Under the pieces are notes generated by a model. It did no database searches. It was not told the origin of the DNA and saw nothing but the letters and a program-made list of their open reading frames with translations. 49,601 nt of DNA from Spirochaetaceae bacterium (lineage in GTDB: Bacteria; Spirochaetota; Spirochaetia; Treponematales; Rectinemataceae). The DNA lies in the NCBI GenBank assembly GCA_025355995.1, contig JANXYQ010000117.1:1-49601 (forward strand). The letters are read 5' to 3'. The position numbers and the translations under genes are program-made. Shown piece by piece: positions 33,050 to 41,561 of the stretch (positions are counted from its first letter, which is position 1; each line of letters begins with the position of its first letter).

Positions 33050-33931
33050 TCATGCAATCGGGTCGGCTTTCGCGGCAGCGGGCGCCTTCGGCCGTGCCGC
33101 CCAGGCGGCGATCGCGGACGGGAGGATTGGCGCGAGAAAGACATAGGCCGCGCTGATCCCGCCGTAGAAAAGACCCTGGTACGCCGCGACCGCGAGGGCA
33201 TTGAGCGCGTAGGCCAGGGCGAGGAGGGGAAGGAAGCGCTTGATCGGGACGCGGCCGTGGGCGGACGCGAACGCGAGGGCGCAGTTGAGCAGGAAGGGCG
33301 CGATGAAGAGCCCCTGGGTCCGAAGGCTCATCGAGCTCTCCGCGTTCTCGAGGCCGCTCCCCGAGGCGAAGGCGAAGGCTATCGAGGCTACGGCGTAGCC
33401 GATGAAGGCGAAGCATCCTCCGGCGACGGCACCGAGGATGCCCCCGAAGATGGGCGGAAGGTCCCGGACTAGGCCCCTGGGGTGCCGCAGGTAGAGATGG
33501 ATCAGCCAGCTATAGGCGAGGGTCTGAAGGCAGATCTCCGGCAAGCCTATCAGGTGGAACCAGAGGGGGAGCTTCGAGTAGATCAGGCCCTCGAAGGACG
33601 CGGGCGAGGCCGCGGGCGTACCGACTATGCCGATGCCGAGGAAGAGGAGCCAGAGATAGAGCCATCCGGCCTTCTTCTCGGCGAGGAACGAGCGGAAAGG
33701 CAGGATGGCCGCTCCGAGGATGAGGCCCCTGATCGGCTGAAGCCATGGACCCCAGGCGACTTCGGGGGAGGCGAAGCCCCTCATGTAGTCGCGGATGATT
33801 GGCGAGTCGAAGAGCCGACGATACTCGAAAATAGCCGAAGAAAGTGTCCCCGCCACGAAATAGGTGATCGTGTGCAGGATCGACGAGCGAATCAGGAAGA
33901 CCGGCACCGATCCGGCTCTTTCTTTTTCCAC
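33050..33931 (-). CDS. polytopic membrane protein of unknown function
   Basis: This 293-residue protein has about seven hydrophobic segments, for example LHTITYFVAGTLSSAIF, WLYLWLLFLGIGIVGTPA, IFGGILGAVAGGCFAFIGYA and FLPLLALAYALNALAVAAY. No transport signature or catalytic motif is recognised. It lies 30 bp upstream of trpS on the same strand, so cotranscription is possible. Confidence 0.7.
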   Translation of the reverse strand: MEKERAGSVPVFLIRSSILHTITYFVAGTLSSAIFEYRRLFDSPIIRDYMRGFASPEVAWGPWLQPIRGLILGAAILPFRSFLAEKKAGWLYLWLLFLGIGIVGTPAASPASFEGLIYSKLPLWFHLIGLPEICLQTLAYSWLIHLYLRHPRGLVRDLPPIFGGILGAVAGGCFAFIGYAVASIAFAFASGSGLENAESSMSLRTQGLFIAPFLLNCALAFASAHGRVPIKRFLPLLALAYALNALAVAAYQGLFYGGISAAYVFLAPILPSAIAAWAARPKAPAAAKADPIA

Positions 33932-34096
33932 GTGCTGCTCCTTGGCGATACTGTAGAGGGATTATAGGCGCCTGGGGATAGGGGCGCAATGCTTGCGTCG
34001 AGCGATCCGAGTTGCCGAAACGTCGGGCAGGGGCGATAATGGCTGCGATACTAGGATGCACGGAAAAACGAAAGCGATCCGCTCGGGAGGGAAGTC

Positions 34097-34588
34097 ATGG
34101 GAAGCGTAGACCTAGCCAAGACCGATCGCGATTTTGCCTCGGAGTTCTTCAACGATACCTGGACCTTCCTCGCTATGAAAGATAGGACCAAGGAGCAGAT
34201 CGAGCGCATGATCCACTGTAGCCATGCGGCCTTTTACCACTTGGACAGGATTCCGGAGCTCGGCTCCGGCGTACGAGCCAAAGGCTACTGGCAGCTTTCC
34301 CGAGTCTACGCCGCCGCTGGGCAAGGCGGGGTCGCCCGCACCTACGCGTTCCGTTGCATGGACGAGGCGCTCATCGAGGGCGACCCCGCGCTGCTGACGC
34401 TCGCATGCGAGGCGCTCGGCAGGGCGGCGGCGGTCCTGGGGGACGGGGCCGAGCGCGACCGGCAGGCGGCGCTGGGACTCAAGCACTCGGCCCTCATTAT
34501 GGACCCGGACCTCCGCGCCTTCTGCGAGGACAACATCGCGGCCATGCCGAGATCGATGGGCCCCGGCCCCAACCTGCCGGTGTTTTAG
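34097..34588 (+). CDS. hypothetical soluble helical protein
   Basis: This 163-residue protein is all-helical by eye with TPR-like spacing (AKGYWQLSRVYAAAGQGGVA, RTYAFRCMDEALIEGDPALL). There is no signal peptide. HCSHAAFYHL near residue 39 might be a metal or cofactor site, but that is speculative. A good GGGAGGGAAGTC ribosome site precedes the ATG. The gene stands alone. Confidence 0.65.
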   Translation: MGSVDLAKTDRDFASEFFNDTWTFLAMKDRTKEQIERMIHCSHAAFYHLDRIPELGSGVRAKGYWQLSRVYAAAGQGGVARTYAFRCMDEALIEGDPALLTLACEALGRAAAVLGDGAERDRQAALGLKHSALIMDPDLRAFCEDNIAAMPRSMGPGPNLPVF

Positions 34589-34662
34589 CGTGGCCTCGCC
34601 CGTTTCGGGATGGTCGCCTCCTGCGATTCGGGCTTTCCTACGCTATATTGATAAAAATGCCA

Positions 34663-34679
34663 CTCGAGAGGAACTCGAG
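34663..34679 (+). promoter_or_regulatory. small stem-loop in the leader of the outer-membrane barrel gene
   Basis: CTCGAG at 34663-34668 and again at 34674-34679, each self-complementary, with a 5-nt spacer, can form a 6-bp hairpin about 20 nt before the start codon. TATATT at 34644-34649 may be the -10 element. Confidence 0.4.
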
Positions 34680-34700
34680 AATTCCAGATATGGAGATCTC

Positions 34701-35252
34701 ATGAAGCGGAGCGTTTTCCTCCTACTCGCATCCTTCCTGCTCTCCGTCCCGATGGTCCTGGCCGCGGCTCCCGCGGCGCCCGCCGCCTCCGGCTCCATCG
34801 GCTTGCTTTTCGACGCCAAGAACCTGTTGCTCCTCAGCGGTTTCGAGGACGGGTACCAGGCGGGGGCCGGGGTCAAGTATTGGGCGACGCAATCCGTCGC
34901 GGCCCGCGCCCTCGTCGGCGCGTACCATAACACCGCCCCCAATTCGGGCCCGTCTACGACGACTCTCGGGCTCGGCTTCGCCGGAGAATGGCATCCGAGG
35001 CGCGGCGACGTCTCTCCCTACGTCGGGACGCTCGTCGGGACCCGGATGCTCGCGGTAACCGGCCAGACCACCGCATTCGATTTCTATTTCGGCGGCCTCT
35101 TCGGGGTCGAGGCGAAGCTCGTCGGCCCGATCTCGCTATTCGCCGAATACGATCTCGTCGCGAGCGTCGACGCGAACGGCTTCTCGGTCAACTTCGGCAT
35201 CGACTCCACGGACAAGGGCCAGGCTCTCCTCGGCATGATTATCTATTTTTAG
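34701..35252 (+). CDS. outer-membrane beta-barrel protein
   Basis: This 183-residue protein has a signal peptide (MKRSVFLLLASFLLSVPMVLAAA). Alternating hydrophobic and polar strands follow, as in small eight-stranded barrels (VAARALVGAYHN, STTTLGLGFAGEWHP, SPYVGTLVGTRMLAV, FDFYFGGLFGVEAKL). It ends in LGMIIYF with the terminal aromatic residue used by the barrel assembly machinery. Ligand or role unknown. ATG at 34701 follows GGAGATCTC; a longer frame upstream lacks support. Confidence 0.78.
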   Translation: MKRSVFLLLASFLLSVPMVLAAAPAAPAASGSIGLLFDAKNLLLLSGFEDGYQAGAGVKYWATQSVAARALVGAYHNTAPNSGPSTTTLGLGFAGEWHPRRGDVSPYVGTLVGTRMLAVTGQTTAFDFYFGGLFGVEAKLVGPISLFAEYDLVASVDANGFSVNFGIDSTDKGQALLGMIIYF

Positions 35253-35291
35253 CATGCCTGAGGAGGAATGCGGGACCGAGCGCTAGCGATT

Positions 35292-35325
35292 GGCCAGTAT
35301 CCCGTCAGCGGCGCGCAGCCCCGAT
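35292..35325 (+). repeat. repeat copy A of the flavoprotein 3' end
   Basis: This 34-bp sequence is identical to 35458-35491, which lies inside the flavoprotein coding end. Here it is in non-coding DNA. Confidence 0.9.
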
Positions 35326-35407
35326 AACCGCGCCCGCGCTAGCGGGCATACAATCCATTCCACTCGGTTCCAGGGTTGCGCGTGACAACTACTTCGAGGA
35401 TAGAATT

Positions 35408-35431
35408 CCGTCAGCGGCGCGCAGCCCCGAT
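35408..35431 (+). repeat. repeat copy B of the flavoprotein 3' end
   Basis: A 24-bp match to the core of copies A and C, in non-coding DNA, in the same orientation. Flanking bases differ. Confidence 0.9.
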
Positions 35432-35448
35432 AGCGAAGCTCCGGGGCC

Positions 35449-36753
35449 TCATAGACGGGCCAGTATCCCGTCAGCGGCGCGCAGCCCCGATGCCCAAGCG
35501 GCGGTGATGCCGCGGCTCGTCCCGGCGCCGTCGCCGACGAGGTAGAGCCCGGGGAGAGCCATGAAGCTCTCGTCCCGGAATACGGGGCGGTTCGCGTAGA
35601 GCTTGATCTCGGGGTAATACATAATGGTGCTCGGATGGAGCAGACCCGGCACGATAGTGTCGAGCAGCTTCATGGCGTTCCATAGGGCGCGCATCACCTT
35701 GGCGGGGACGCAGAGGCTGATATCGCCGGGCGTCGCCGAGGGCAGGGTCGGCTCGAAGTCGTAGAGGTCCCCCGAGAAGCGCTCGCGGAAGGAGCGCTTG
35801 CCGAGGCGGAAGTCGCCGACGCGCTGCATGATGGGCCGGCCGCCGCCCAGGAGGGCGGCCTGTATGCCGAGCATGCGGGCGTAGTCCTGGCCCGAGGCGA
35901 GGGGTTCGGTCAGCGTGACGGTCTTGAGCATGGCGAAGTTGACGAGGCCGTTGGCGGGGCGCGCCGACGTGCCGGCGGCGCCGGCCGCGACGGACCAGGC
36001 GTGGCCGTTGACGCTGTACCACGCGCTCCCGTCCTTCTCCTCGTATTTTTCCTGTACCACGTGCGCGGCGCCGGAGTTGGTGCAGAAGGTGCGCGTCTTC
36101 TTCGGGAAGAGGAACTTGGGGTCGTAGTAGTCCGATACGATCGGGTAATGCTCCCGCCTCGTCTCTATGCGCACGCCCACGTCGACCGCGTTGTCGGCGA
36201 AGCCCACGCTCGCGGCGGACATCAGCTCCTGGAGGAACGAGAAGCCGCCTCGGCCCGGCGCTACCACGAGGTCGCGATAGGCGATTTCCCGCGTCTCGGT
36301 GCGGAGCACCCGAGCCTCCGCGTCGAGGGAGAGGGCGCGCTCGCCCAGGGAAATCTCCGCGCCGAGGCCCTCGAGCCTCGCGACGAGCCGCTTTATCAGC
36401 TCGAGTCCTCCGTCGGTACCCAGGTGGGATTGTCGGATCTCGAGGAGGCTGACGCCGATCTTCTCGGCGCGCCTTGCATAGACCGAGAGATTGCGTTTCT
36501 CGAGTATGATCGGCTCGAGGAAGTCCTCCACGCGCCGCAAGTATGGCTCGGCCGTCTCCTTGGTCCAGCAGCAATCGGGGAAGCCGATCGGCCAGCTGAA
36601 GTTCATCTTGCAGTCGTTGCGGAGGCCGCCGGACGAAAACTGGTTCTTGTCGAGGACGAGGAGAGCGAGGTCGGGCCTGCGTGCGAGGAGCTCGAAGGCG
36701 GCCCCGAGCCCGGCGGGGCCGGTCCCGATTATGACGACGTCGTATTTGCCCAT
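35449..36753 (-). CDS. FAD-dependent dehydrogenase (COG2509 type)
   Basis: This 434-residue flavoprotein begins MGKYDVVIIGTGPAGLGAAF, the dinucleotide-binding motif. SSGGLRNDCKMNFSWPIGF and RDLVVAPGRGGF are typical of the uncharacterised COG2509 dehydrogenases. LYLVGDGAGTSRGITAAWAS near the end is the FAD-contacting C-terminal motif. Substrate is unknown. The final coding stretch (SGLRAADGILA) is the source or match of the repeat copies found downstream. It starts about 65 bp from the divergent DMT gene. Confidence 0.85.
   Translation of the reverse strand: MGKYDVVIIGTGPAGLGAAFELLARRPDLALLVLDKNQFSSGGLRNDCKMNFSWPIGFPDCCWTKETAEPYLRRVEDFLEPIILEKRNLSVYARRAEKIGVSLLEIRQSHLGTDGGLELIKRLVARLEGLGAEISLGERALSLDAEARVLRTETREIAYRDLVVAPGRGGFSFLQELMSAASVGFADNAVDVGVRIETRREHYPIVSDYYDPKFLFPKKTRTFCTNSGAAHVVQEKYEEKDGSAWYSVNGHAWSVAAGAAGTSARPANGLVNFAMLKTVTLTEPLASGQDYARMLGIQAALLGGGRPIMQRVGDFRLGKRSFRERFSGDLYDFEPTLPSATPGDISLCVPAKVMRALWNAMKLLDTIVPGLLHPSTIMYYPEIKLYANRPVFRDESFMALPGLYLVGDGAGTSRGITAAWASGLRAADGILARL
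35458..35491 (+). repeat. repeat copy C inside the flavoprotein coding end
   Basis: Identical to copy A over 34 bp. It encodes the conserved C-terminal peptide of the flavoprotein on the minus strand. Confidence 0.9.
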
Positions 36754-36819
36754 TTCGGTATCAAAGCATATCCCTCGAGGCCTTCCCTGTCTGCCCGCCC
36801 GCGGCTATTATTCGGCGCT

Positions 36820-37704
36820 ATGGCCGCAACCCTGCTCGCCCTGCTCTCGATCCTGGTCTGGAGCAGCCTAGCGATCCTGAATTCGCGCGTTAACGCGCTG
36901 CCGCCCTTCCTCGCGGTCGGCGTTGCCCTCTGCGTCGGCGCTCTGGTGGGGCTTCCCAGGGCGCGGGAGTGGCGGGTGCCGCCGCTTACCCTCGCAGTCG
37001 GCGTGGGCGGGATATTCGGCTACCATGCCCTGCTCTTCGCGGCCTTTCGCATAGCGCCCGCCGTCGAGGTCAACCTCATCAACTATCTATGGCCGCTGCT
37101 CATAGTGCTGCTCTCCCCGGCATTCCTGCGCGGCTTCAGGCTGGGGCCCCGGCACGTGGCCGGGGCGCTGCTGGGCCTGGCCGGAGCGGCGCTCATCGTA
37201 AGCGGCGGCAAGCTCCGGCCCGACGCGGCCAGCCTGCCGGGCTACCTGCTGGCGGCGGCCGCCGCGCTGGCCTGGGCGAGCTACTCCCTGCTGACGAAGC
37301 GGCTGCCCCCCTTCCCTACGGGCGCCGTGGGCGGCTTCTGCCTCATCTCCGGCCTGCTCTCGCTCGGCGTATATTTCATGGGGGGCGGCGGGGCTCCCGG
37401 AACCCAGGCTCCTCCGCTCCAGGCCCTCGACTGGCTTTTCCTGGTATTGCTCGGCCTGGGGCCGATGGGCGGAGCCTTCTACGCCTGGGACGCCGCCCTC
37501 AAGCGAGGGGATCCCCGCGTCATAGGGGCCCTGTCCTACCTCACGCCGCTCCTGTCCACGCTGAACCTCGTGCTCCTGGGAGGCAAGCGCCTTTCTCCCG
37601 TCGCTGGCCTAGCCATGGCGCTCATCGTGGCGGGAGCCGTCCTGGGCTCCCTCGATGTGCTGAAGGCGGCCGTCGCGTCTTTCAGGGCTTCGCGGCCGAG
37701 ATAG
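36820..37704 (+). CDS. DMT-family exporter (EamA, YddG-like)
   Basis: This 294-residue inner-membrane protein has ten hydrophobic segments in two EamA halves. FAAFRIAPAVEVNLINYLWPLLIVLLSP is the family hallmark around TM3-4, and GPMGGAFYAWDAALKRGDPR the equivalent in the second half. This pattern is close to the aromatic amino-acid exporter YddG, but substrate is inferred. ATG at 36820 begins at the first helix; the frame is open far upstream only because it runs antisense to the flavoprotein. Confidence 0.85.
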   Translation: MAATLLALLSILVWSSLAILNSRVNALPPFLAVGVALCVGALVGLPRAREWRVPPLTLAVGVGGIFGYHALLFAAFRIAPAVEVNLINYLWPLLIVLLSPAFLRGFRLGPRHVAGALLGLAGAALIVSGGKLRPDAASLPGYLLAAAAALAWASYSLLTKRLPPFPTGAVGGFCLISGLLSLGVYFMGGGGAPGTQAPPLQALDWLFLVLLGLGPMGGAFYAWDAALKRGDPRVIGALSYLTPLLSTLNLVLLGGKRLSPVAGLAMALIVAGAVLGSLDVLKAAVASFRASRPR

Positions 37705-37720
37705 GCAGCCAGGCGCGAGC

Positions 37721-38722
37721 CTATTTCTTGCGGGGCGCCGTGAGGGCGCTGCCCGGATACTTCATGTAAGGTATCCACACGTACTTGGCGTCCGTGACGC
37801 GCCAGCCGGCTTTGGAAGGGTCGGCTCCCTTGGCCAGGGCCAGGGTGAGGTCGAAGATAGCCTTGCCCTGGTTGCCCGCGTCCTCGTAGGCCGCGCCGAG
37901 CAGGGTTCCGGCCGTCAGGGCTTCAGCGACCGCCGGGGAAAGGTCGCCCTCGCCGTTGCAGAGGATCGGAACGGTTTTTTTCGCCTTGAAATACCCGGCG
38001 GCCTTAAAAGCTTCTATCGAGCGGAGGGCCGCGTCGTCGTCGCCGCAAATGACCGCTTCGATCTTGGCGCCGTACCTGGCTATGAGCGCCGAGCTCGTCT
38101 CCTTCGCGGAAGCGCCCCTTGGCACGGAGGGCAGCTGCTCGGCCTTGAGGCCGGCGGCGACCATGGCCTTGACGAAGCCGTCGGCCAGGGGCTCCGAACC
38201 GAGCCCACCTCGGTCGCCGTCCAAGGAGGCGAATTGCAGGATCCCGTCCTTGTTCTTGTCGACGGAAGGGTCCGCCTTAATGTAGGCGGCGAGCATCTCG
38301 CCCTGGGCTGCGCCGGCCTCGGCCGCCTGGGTTCCCACGAAGAACAGCTTGTCCCAGGACCTCATCGCCACGTCGGAAGGCTTGCGGTCGAAGAAGACTA
38401 TGGGCGTCCTCGAGGCCTTGGCCTTGCCGATCATCGGGCCGAGGGCTCCCCCGTCGACCGGATCCACCGCGAGCGCCCCGAGCTTCCTTTCGAAGAAGGA
38501 ATCGACCTGCATATCCTGGGCGGATTGCTGGTTCTGGCCGTCGATGATCGCAAGGTCGGCTTTGTCCAGGGCCGCTGTCTCGATGGACCTCCTGATCGCG
38601 ACGGAGACGGAATCGTCGAAGGAATGCATGGCCAGGCCCAGCTTGGGCCGCTCCTTCCCTGCCTGCGAGCATGATGTGAGGGTCAGGGCGGCTGCGACGA
38701 GGACAAGTGGGAGGCATTTCAT
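37721..38722 (-). CDS. MglB-like sugar-binding lipoprotein
   Basis: This 333-residue protein binds a hexose (glucose/galactose type) outside the cytoplasmic membrane. The lipobox LTSC is at about residues 15-18. KLGLAMHSFDDSV begins the periplasmic binding fold, and DKNKDGILQ matches the calcium loop of E. coli MglB. NGEGDLSPAVAEAL is a C-domain segment. No ABC ATPase or permease lies beside it, so it may serve a distant transporter or chemotaxis. Treponema lipoproteins of this class are well known. Convergent with the DMT exporter gene. Confidence 0.85.
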   Translation of the reverse strand: MKCLPLVLVAAALTLTSCSQAGKERPKLGLAMHSFDDSVSVAIRRSIETAALDKADLAIIDGQNQQSAQDMQVDSFFERKLGALAVDPVDGGALGPMIGKAKASRTPIVFFDRKPSDVAMRSWDKLFFVGTQAAEAGAAQGEMLAAYIKADPSVDKNKDGILQFASLDGDRGGLGSEPLADGFVKAMVAAGLKAEQLPSVPRGASAKETSSALIARYGAKIEAVICGDDDAALRSIEAFKAAGYFKAKKTVPILCNGEGDLSPAVAEALTAGTLLGAAYEDAGNQGKAIFDLTLALAKGADPSKAGWRVTDAKYVWIPYMKYPGSALTAPRKK

Positions 38723-38929
38723 TGGGCAATCCTCATGCGGTGATCGTACGCGGGGAGGTCGCGCCGAGCTATTTTAGTCAGATCGGGGACCAATTGTCCA
38801 GTTCGGAGGGTCGCGCCGAAAGCGGCATTCCCCTCGCCGACGTCATTTTTAGCCTTAGCCCTTGTATGGGCGCTCTCCATCTTCGATACTTTCCTCTGTA
38901 AGGGTTCGATTTCGAGACGAGGGGGGAGC

Positions 38930-39502
38930 GTGGGCAGGGGCAAAAAGATAGTCGACATCGAGCTTGTCGTCGATGAGGCGGTCGCCCTAATTGAGGAGGG
39001 CGGGGTCGAGGAGTTCTCGACGCGCCGCCTGGCCTCTCGACTCGGTATTTCGGCGATGACCCTCTATAACTATTATGAGAATCGCGGCGCCATCATCAAG
39101 GGAGCCCTGAACCGGGGCCTGCGCCTGCTCTGGGAGGGCTTGTCGGAGGAAGTCGCCGCCTGGCGCGCTGGCGGCGGCGGCCCTCTCGGCGCCTACCGCG
39201 TCCTCGCGGATCACCTCCTCGCCTTCGCGGTCGCGCGCTCGCGGCTCTGCCGCTTCATACTTACCGAGGGCGCGGCGGGGGACTGGAACGCGAGGGACGG
39301 CCAGATCGAGAGTATCTGCGGCCCCGATGGGAAGGATGGGGCCGGGTGGCCCGGGCCGGTCAGCCGCGACATCTACCTGTTCGAGCTGCTCATCTTCGCG
39401 CTAGCCCTCAAGGTGATAGGCGGAGGGGAGACCGTGGAGCGCTATAAAGAGCTCTCCGCCGAAAGCTACGAGCGACTTGTCGGACGGCACGAGGCCCCCT
39501 AG
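38930..39502 (+). CDS. TetR-family regulator
   Basis: This 190-residue regulator has a TetR helix-turn-helix (STRRLASRLGISAMTLYNYY, about 29-48) followed by ENRGAIIKGAL. The start is GTG at 38930, with GGGGGGAG upstream. It is divergent from the MglB-like gene across 207 bp and convergent with alr. Regulation of the sugar-binding protein is possible but not shown by a clear operator. Confidence 0.82.
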   Translation: MGRGKKIVDIELVVDEAVALIEEGGVEEFSTRRLASRLGISAMTLYNYYENRGAIIKGALNRGLRLLWEGLSEEVAAWRAGGGGPLGAYRVLADHLLAFAVARSRLCRFILTEGAAGDWNARDGQIESICGPDGKDGAGWPGPVSRDIYLFELLIFALALKVIGGGETVERYKELSAESYERLVGRHEAP

Positions 39503-39513
39503 GCGGCCTTGCC

Positions 39514-40638
39514 CTAATCCTCTACGTACACGCGCGGCACCCTGCCGCCGACCATGCAGGTGAGCTCGTAGGGGATCGTGCCGAGGAGCTCGCAGAGCTC
39601 GTCCCCCGGAATGCCTCGCCCGTCCCGCTCCCCGAACAAGATCGCCTCGTCGCCCTCGTTCGCCTCAGCGCCGGGGCCGAGGTCGACCATCGTCTGGTCC
39701 ATGCAAATCCTGCCCACGACGGGGGCCGCGCCCCGCCCGATCCAGACCCGCGCGCGGTTGGACAGCCCTCGCGCATAGCCGTCGCCGTAGCCGATCGGCA
39801 GGGTGGCGATCGTCGTTTCCCTGTCGGCGCGCCAAGTCTGGCCGTAGCTGACGCCCTCTCCCGGCCTCACCGCCTTCACGAAGCATACCCTCGACGCGAG
39901 CCGCATCACCGGCTCCAGCCCGATCTTCCTCGCCGGGGAGGGCTCGTAGCCGTAGACGAAGATGCCAGGTCTCACCATGCCGAACCGCGTATCGGGAAGG
40001 GCGACGAGGGCGGCCGAGTTGGCGAGGTGGGCGATCGGCGGCTCTATGCCGCGCCTTGCGAGGAGGCCGAGGGCGGCGCGGAAGCGCTTGGCCTGCTCGC
40101 GGGCGAAATCGAGGTCGCAGTCGGCGGTGGCGAGGTGGGAGAAGGCGCCGACTATCTCGAGCCCCGGGCCAGCGCCGGAGGCGAGGCCCGCGAGCACCTC
40201 GGCGAGGCCCTCGACCTCGTCCCATCTGGCGCCGATTCGCCCCATGCCCGTGTCGATCTTGAGGTGGGCTCGGATGGGTTTTCCCTCGGCGGAGGCGGCC
40301 GCAAAGGCCGCGCGGGCCTTCGCGGCGGAGGCGACCGCGAGCTCGATGCCGTGACGGGCGTAGAGCGGGAGCCGATCGTCGGGAGGGGAGCCGAGGACGA
40401 GGATGGGCGCCGTCATCCCCGCCTCGCGGAGCTCGACTGCCTCCTCGATTATGGCGACGCCGAGGTAATCGGCTCCCTCGGCGAGGAGCTCCCGCGAGAT
40501 CCTGAGCATGCCGTGGCCGTAGGCGTCCGCCTTGACGACCGCCATGACCTTGACTCCGGGGCCCGCGAGGTCGCGCGCGCGCGCGAAGTTGCGCCTGAGC
40601 GCGCCGAGCCGGATCTCGGCCCTCGTCGGCCTGCTCAA
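39514..40638 (-). CDS. alr: alanine racemase
   Basis: Alr makes D-alanine for peptidoglycan. The 374-residue PLP enzyme has the cofactor lysine K36 in VMAVVKADAYGHGM. The second catalytic Tyr is in GVSYGQTWRA, and GRICMDQTMVDLG is the conserved substrate-pocket stretch. Length is normal. It overlaps proC by 4 bp and is translated from the same message. Confidence 0.96.
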   Translation of the reverse strand: MSRPTRAEIRLGALRRNFARARDLAGPGVKVMAVVKADAYGHGMLRISRELLAEGADYLGVAIIEEAVELREAGMTAPILVLGSPPDDRLPLYARHGIELAVASAAKARAAFAAASAEGKPIRAHLKIDTGMGRIGARWDEVEGLAEVLAGLASGAGPGLEIVGAFSHLATADCDLDFAREQAKRFRAALGLLARRGIEPPIAHLANSAALVALPDTRFGMVRPGIFVYGYEPSPARKIGLEPVMRLASRVCFVKAVRPGEGVSYGQTWRADRETTIATLPIGYGDGYARGLSNRARVWIGRGAAPVVGRICMDQTMVDLGPGAEANEGDEAILFGERDGRGIPGDELCELLGTIPYELTCMVGGRVPRVYVED

Positions 40639-41450
40639 TGGGCCTTCCTCAGCAATTGGGCGGCGCGCTCGGCCGCCTTGACCACGGCGTTGATCAGCGT
40701 GAGCCTGAGGCCCCCGGCCTCCAGCTCGAGGATGCCGTCGATCGTGACGCCTGCCGGCGTGGTCACCTGGTCCTTAAGCTTCGCGGGGTGCTCCCCCGTT
40801 ATGAGGACGTTGCGCGCCGCCCCGAGGACGGTCTGCGCGGCCAGCTCCGTCGCCACGTCGCGCGGGAGGCCGAGCTTGAGGCCGCCGTCGGCGAGGGACT
40901 CTATGATGATGTACACGTAGGCCGGTCCCGAGCCCGAGAGCCCCGTGACCGCGTCCATGTACTGCTCCTCGAGGACGAGGGCTCGCCCGACCGAGCGGAA
41001 GAGGGCGGTAGCCCAGGCCAGGTCCGCCTCGCCCACGCTCGCCCCGGGGGAGAGGACCGTCATTCCCTCGCCGATGCCGACCGCCATGTTGGGCATGGTC
41101 CGTATCGCGGGGCAGAGGGGCGGCGCCGCCGACTCGAGCAGCTCGAGGCTCACGCCCGCGGCCGTCGATATCAGGAGCTTGCCCTTCCCCAGCTCCGGGA
41201 AGATCTCCGCGATCACGTCGGTCACGGACTTCGGCTTGACCGCCACGACGATGACGTCGGAAAGCCGGGCTAGCTCGCGGTTGTCGTGGATGGTCCTGAT
41301 GCCGGTCCTGGCCTCGAGCTCGGCTCGATGGGCGGCGGAGCGGACCGAGAGGATGATGTCCGCTTTGGGGACGAGCCCGCATTGAGCGACTCCGACCGCC
41401 AGCGCCTCGCCCACCTTGCCCGCGCCGATAATCCCCAATTTCTTGCCCAT
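40635..41450 (-). CDS. proC: pyrroline-5-carboxylate reductase
   Basis: ProC catalyses the last step of proline synthesis with NAD(P)H. The 271-residue protein has the Rossmann motif GIIGAGKVGEALA at the N-terminus, VVAVKPKSV in the middle, and GLSGSGPAYVYIIIESLADGG, the ProC signature. DQVTTPAGVTIDGI is the C-terminal substrate motif. ATG at 41450 is right before the Rossmann strand. It leads the proC-alr operon. Confidence 0.95.
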   Translation of the reverse strand: MGKKLGIIGAGKVGEALAVGVAQCGLVPKADIILSVRSAAHRAELEARTGIRTIHDNRELARLSDVIVVAVKPKSVTDVIAEIFPELGKGKLLISTAAGVSLELLESAAPPLCPAIRTMPNMAVGIGEGMTVLSPGASVGEADLAWATALFRSVGRALVLEEQYMDAVTGLSGSGPAYVYIIIESLADGGLKLGLPRDVATELAAQTVLGAARNVLITGEHPAKLKDQVTTPAGVTIDGILELEAGGLRLTLINAVVKAAERAAQLLRKAH

Positions 41451-41561
41451 GCGCCACCCCCGTCGGCCGCGGCGGGGCCCGACCCGGCGAGTATAGCGCG
41501 GGGCGCGAGCGGGCATCTACGTGGCCTTGAATCTCTTGGCAGAAACGCGGCAGAATCTCGC

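Noticed and set aside
38115-38135. TTGGCACGG resembling a sigma-54 -24 element
   Set aside because: It lies inside the MglB-like coding region, with no -12 GC at the required distance.
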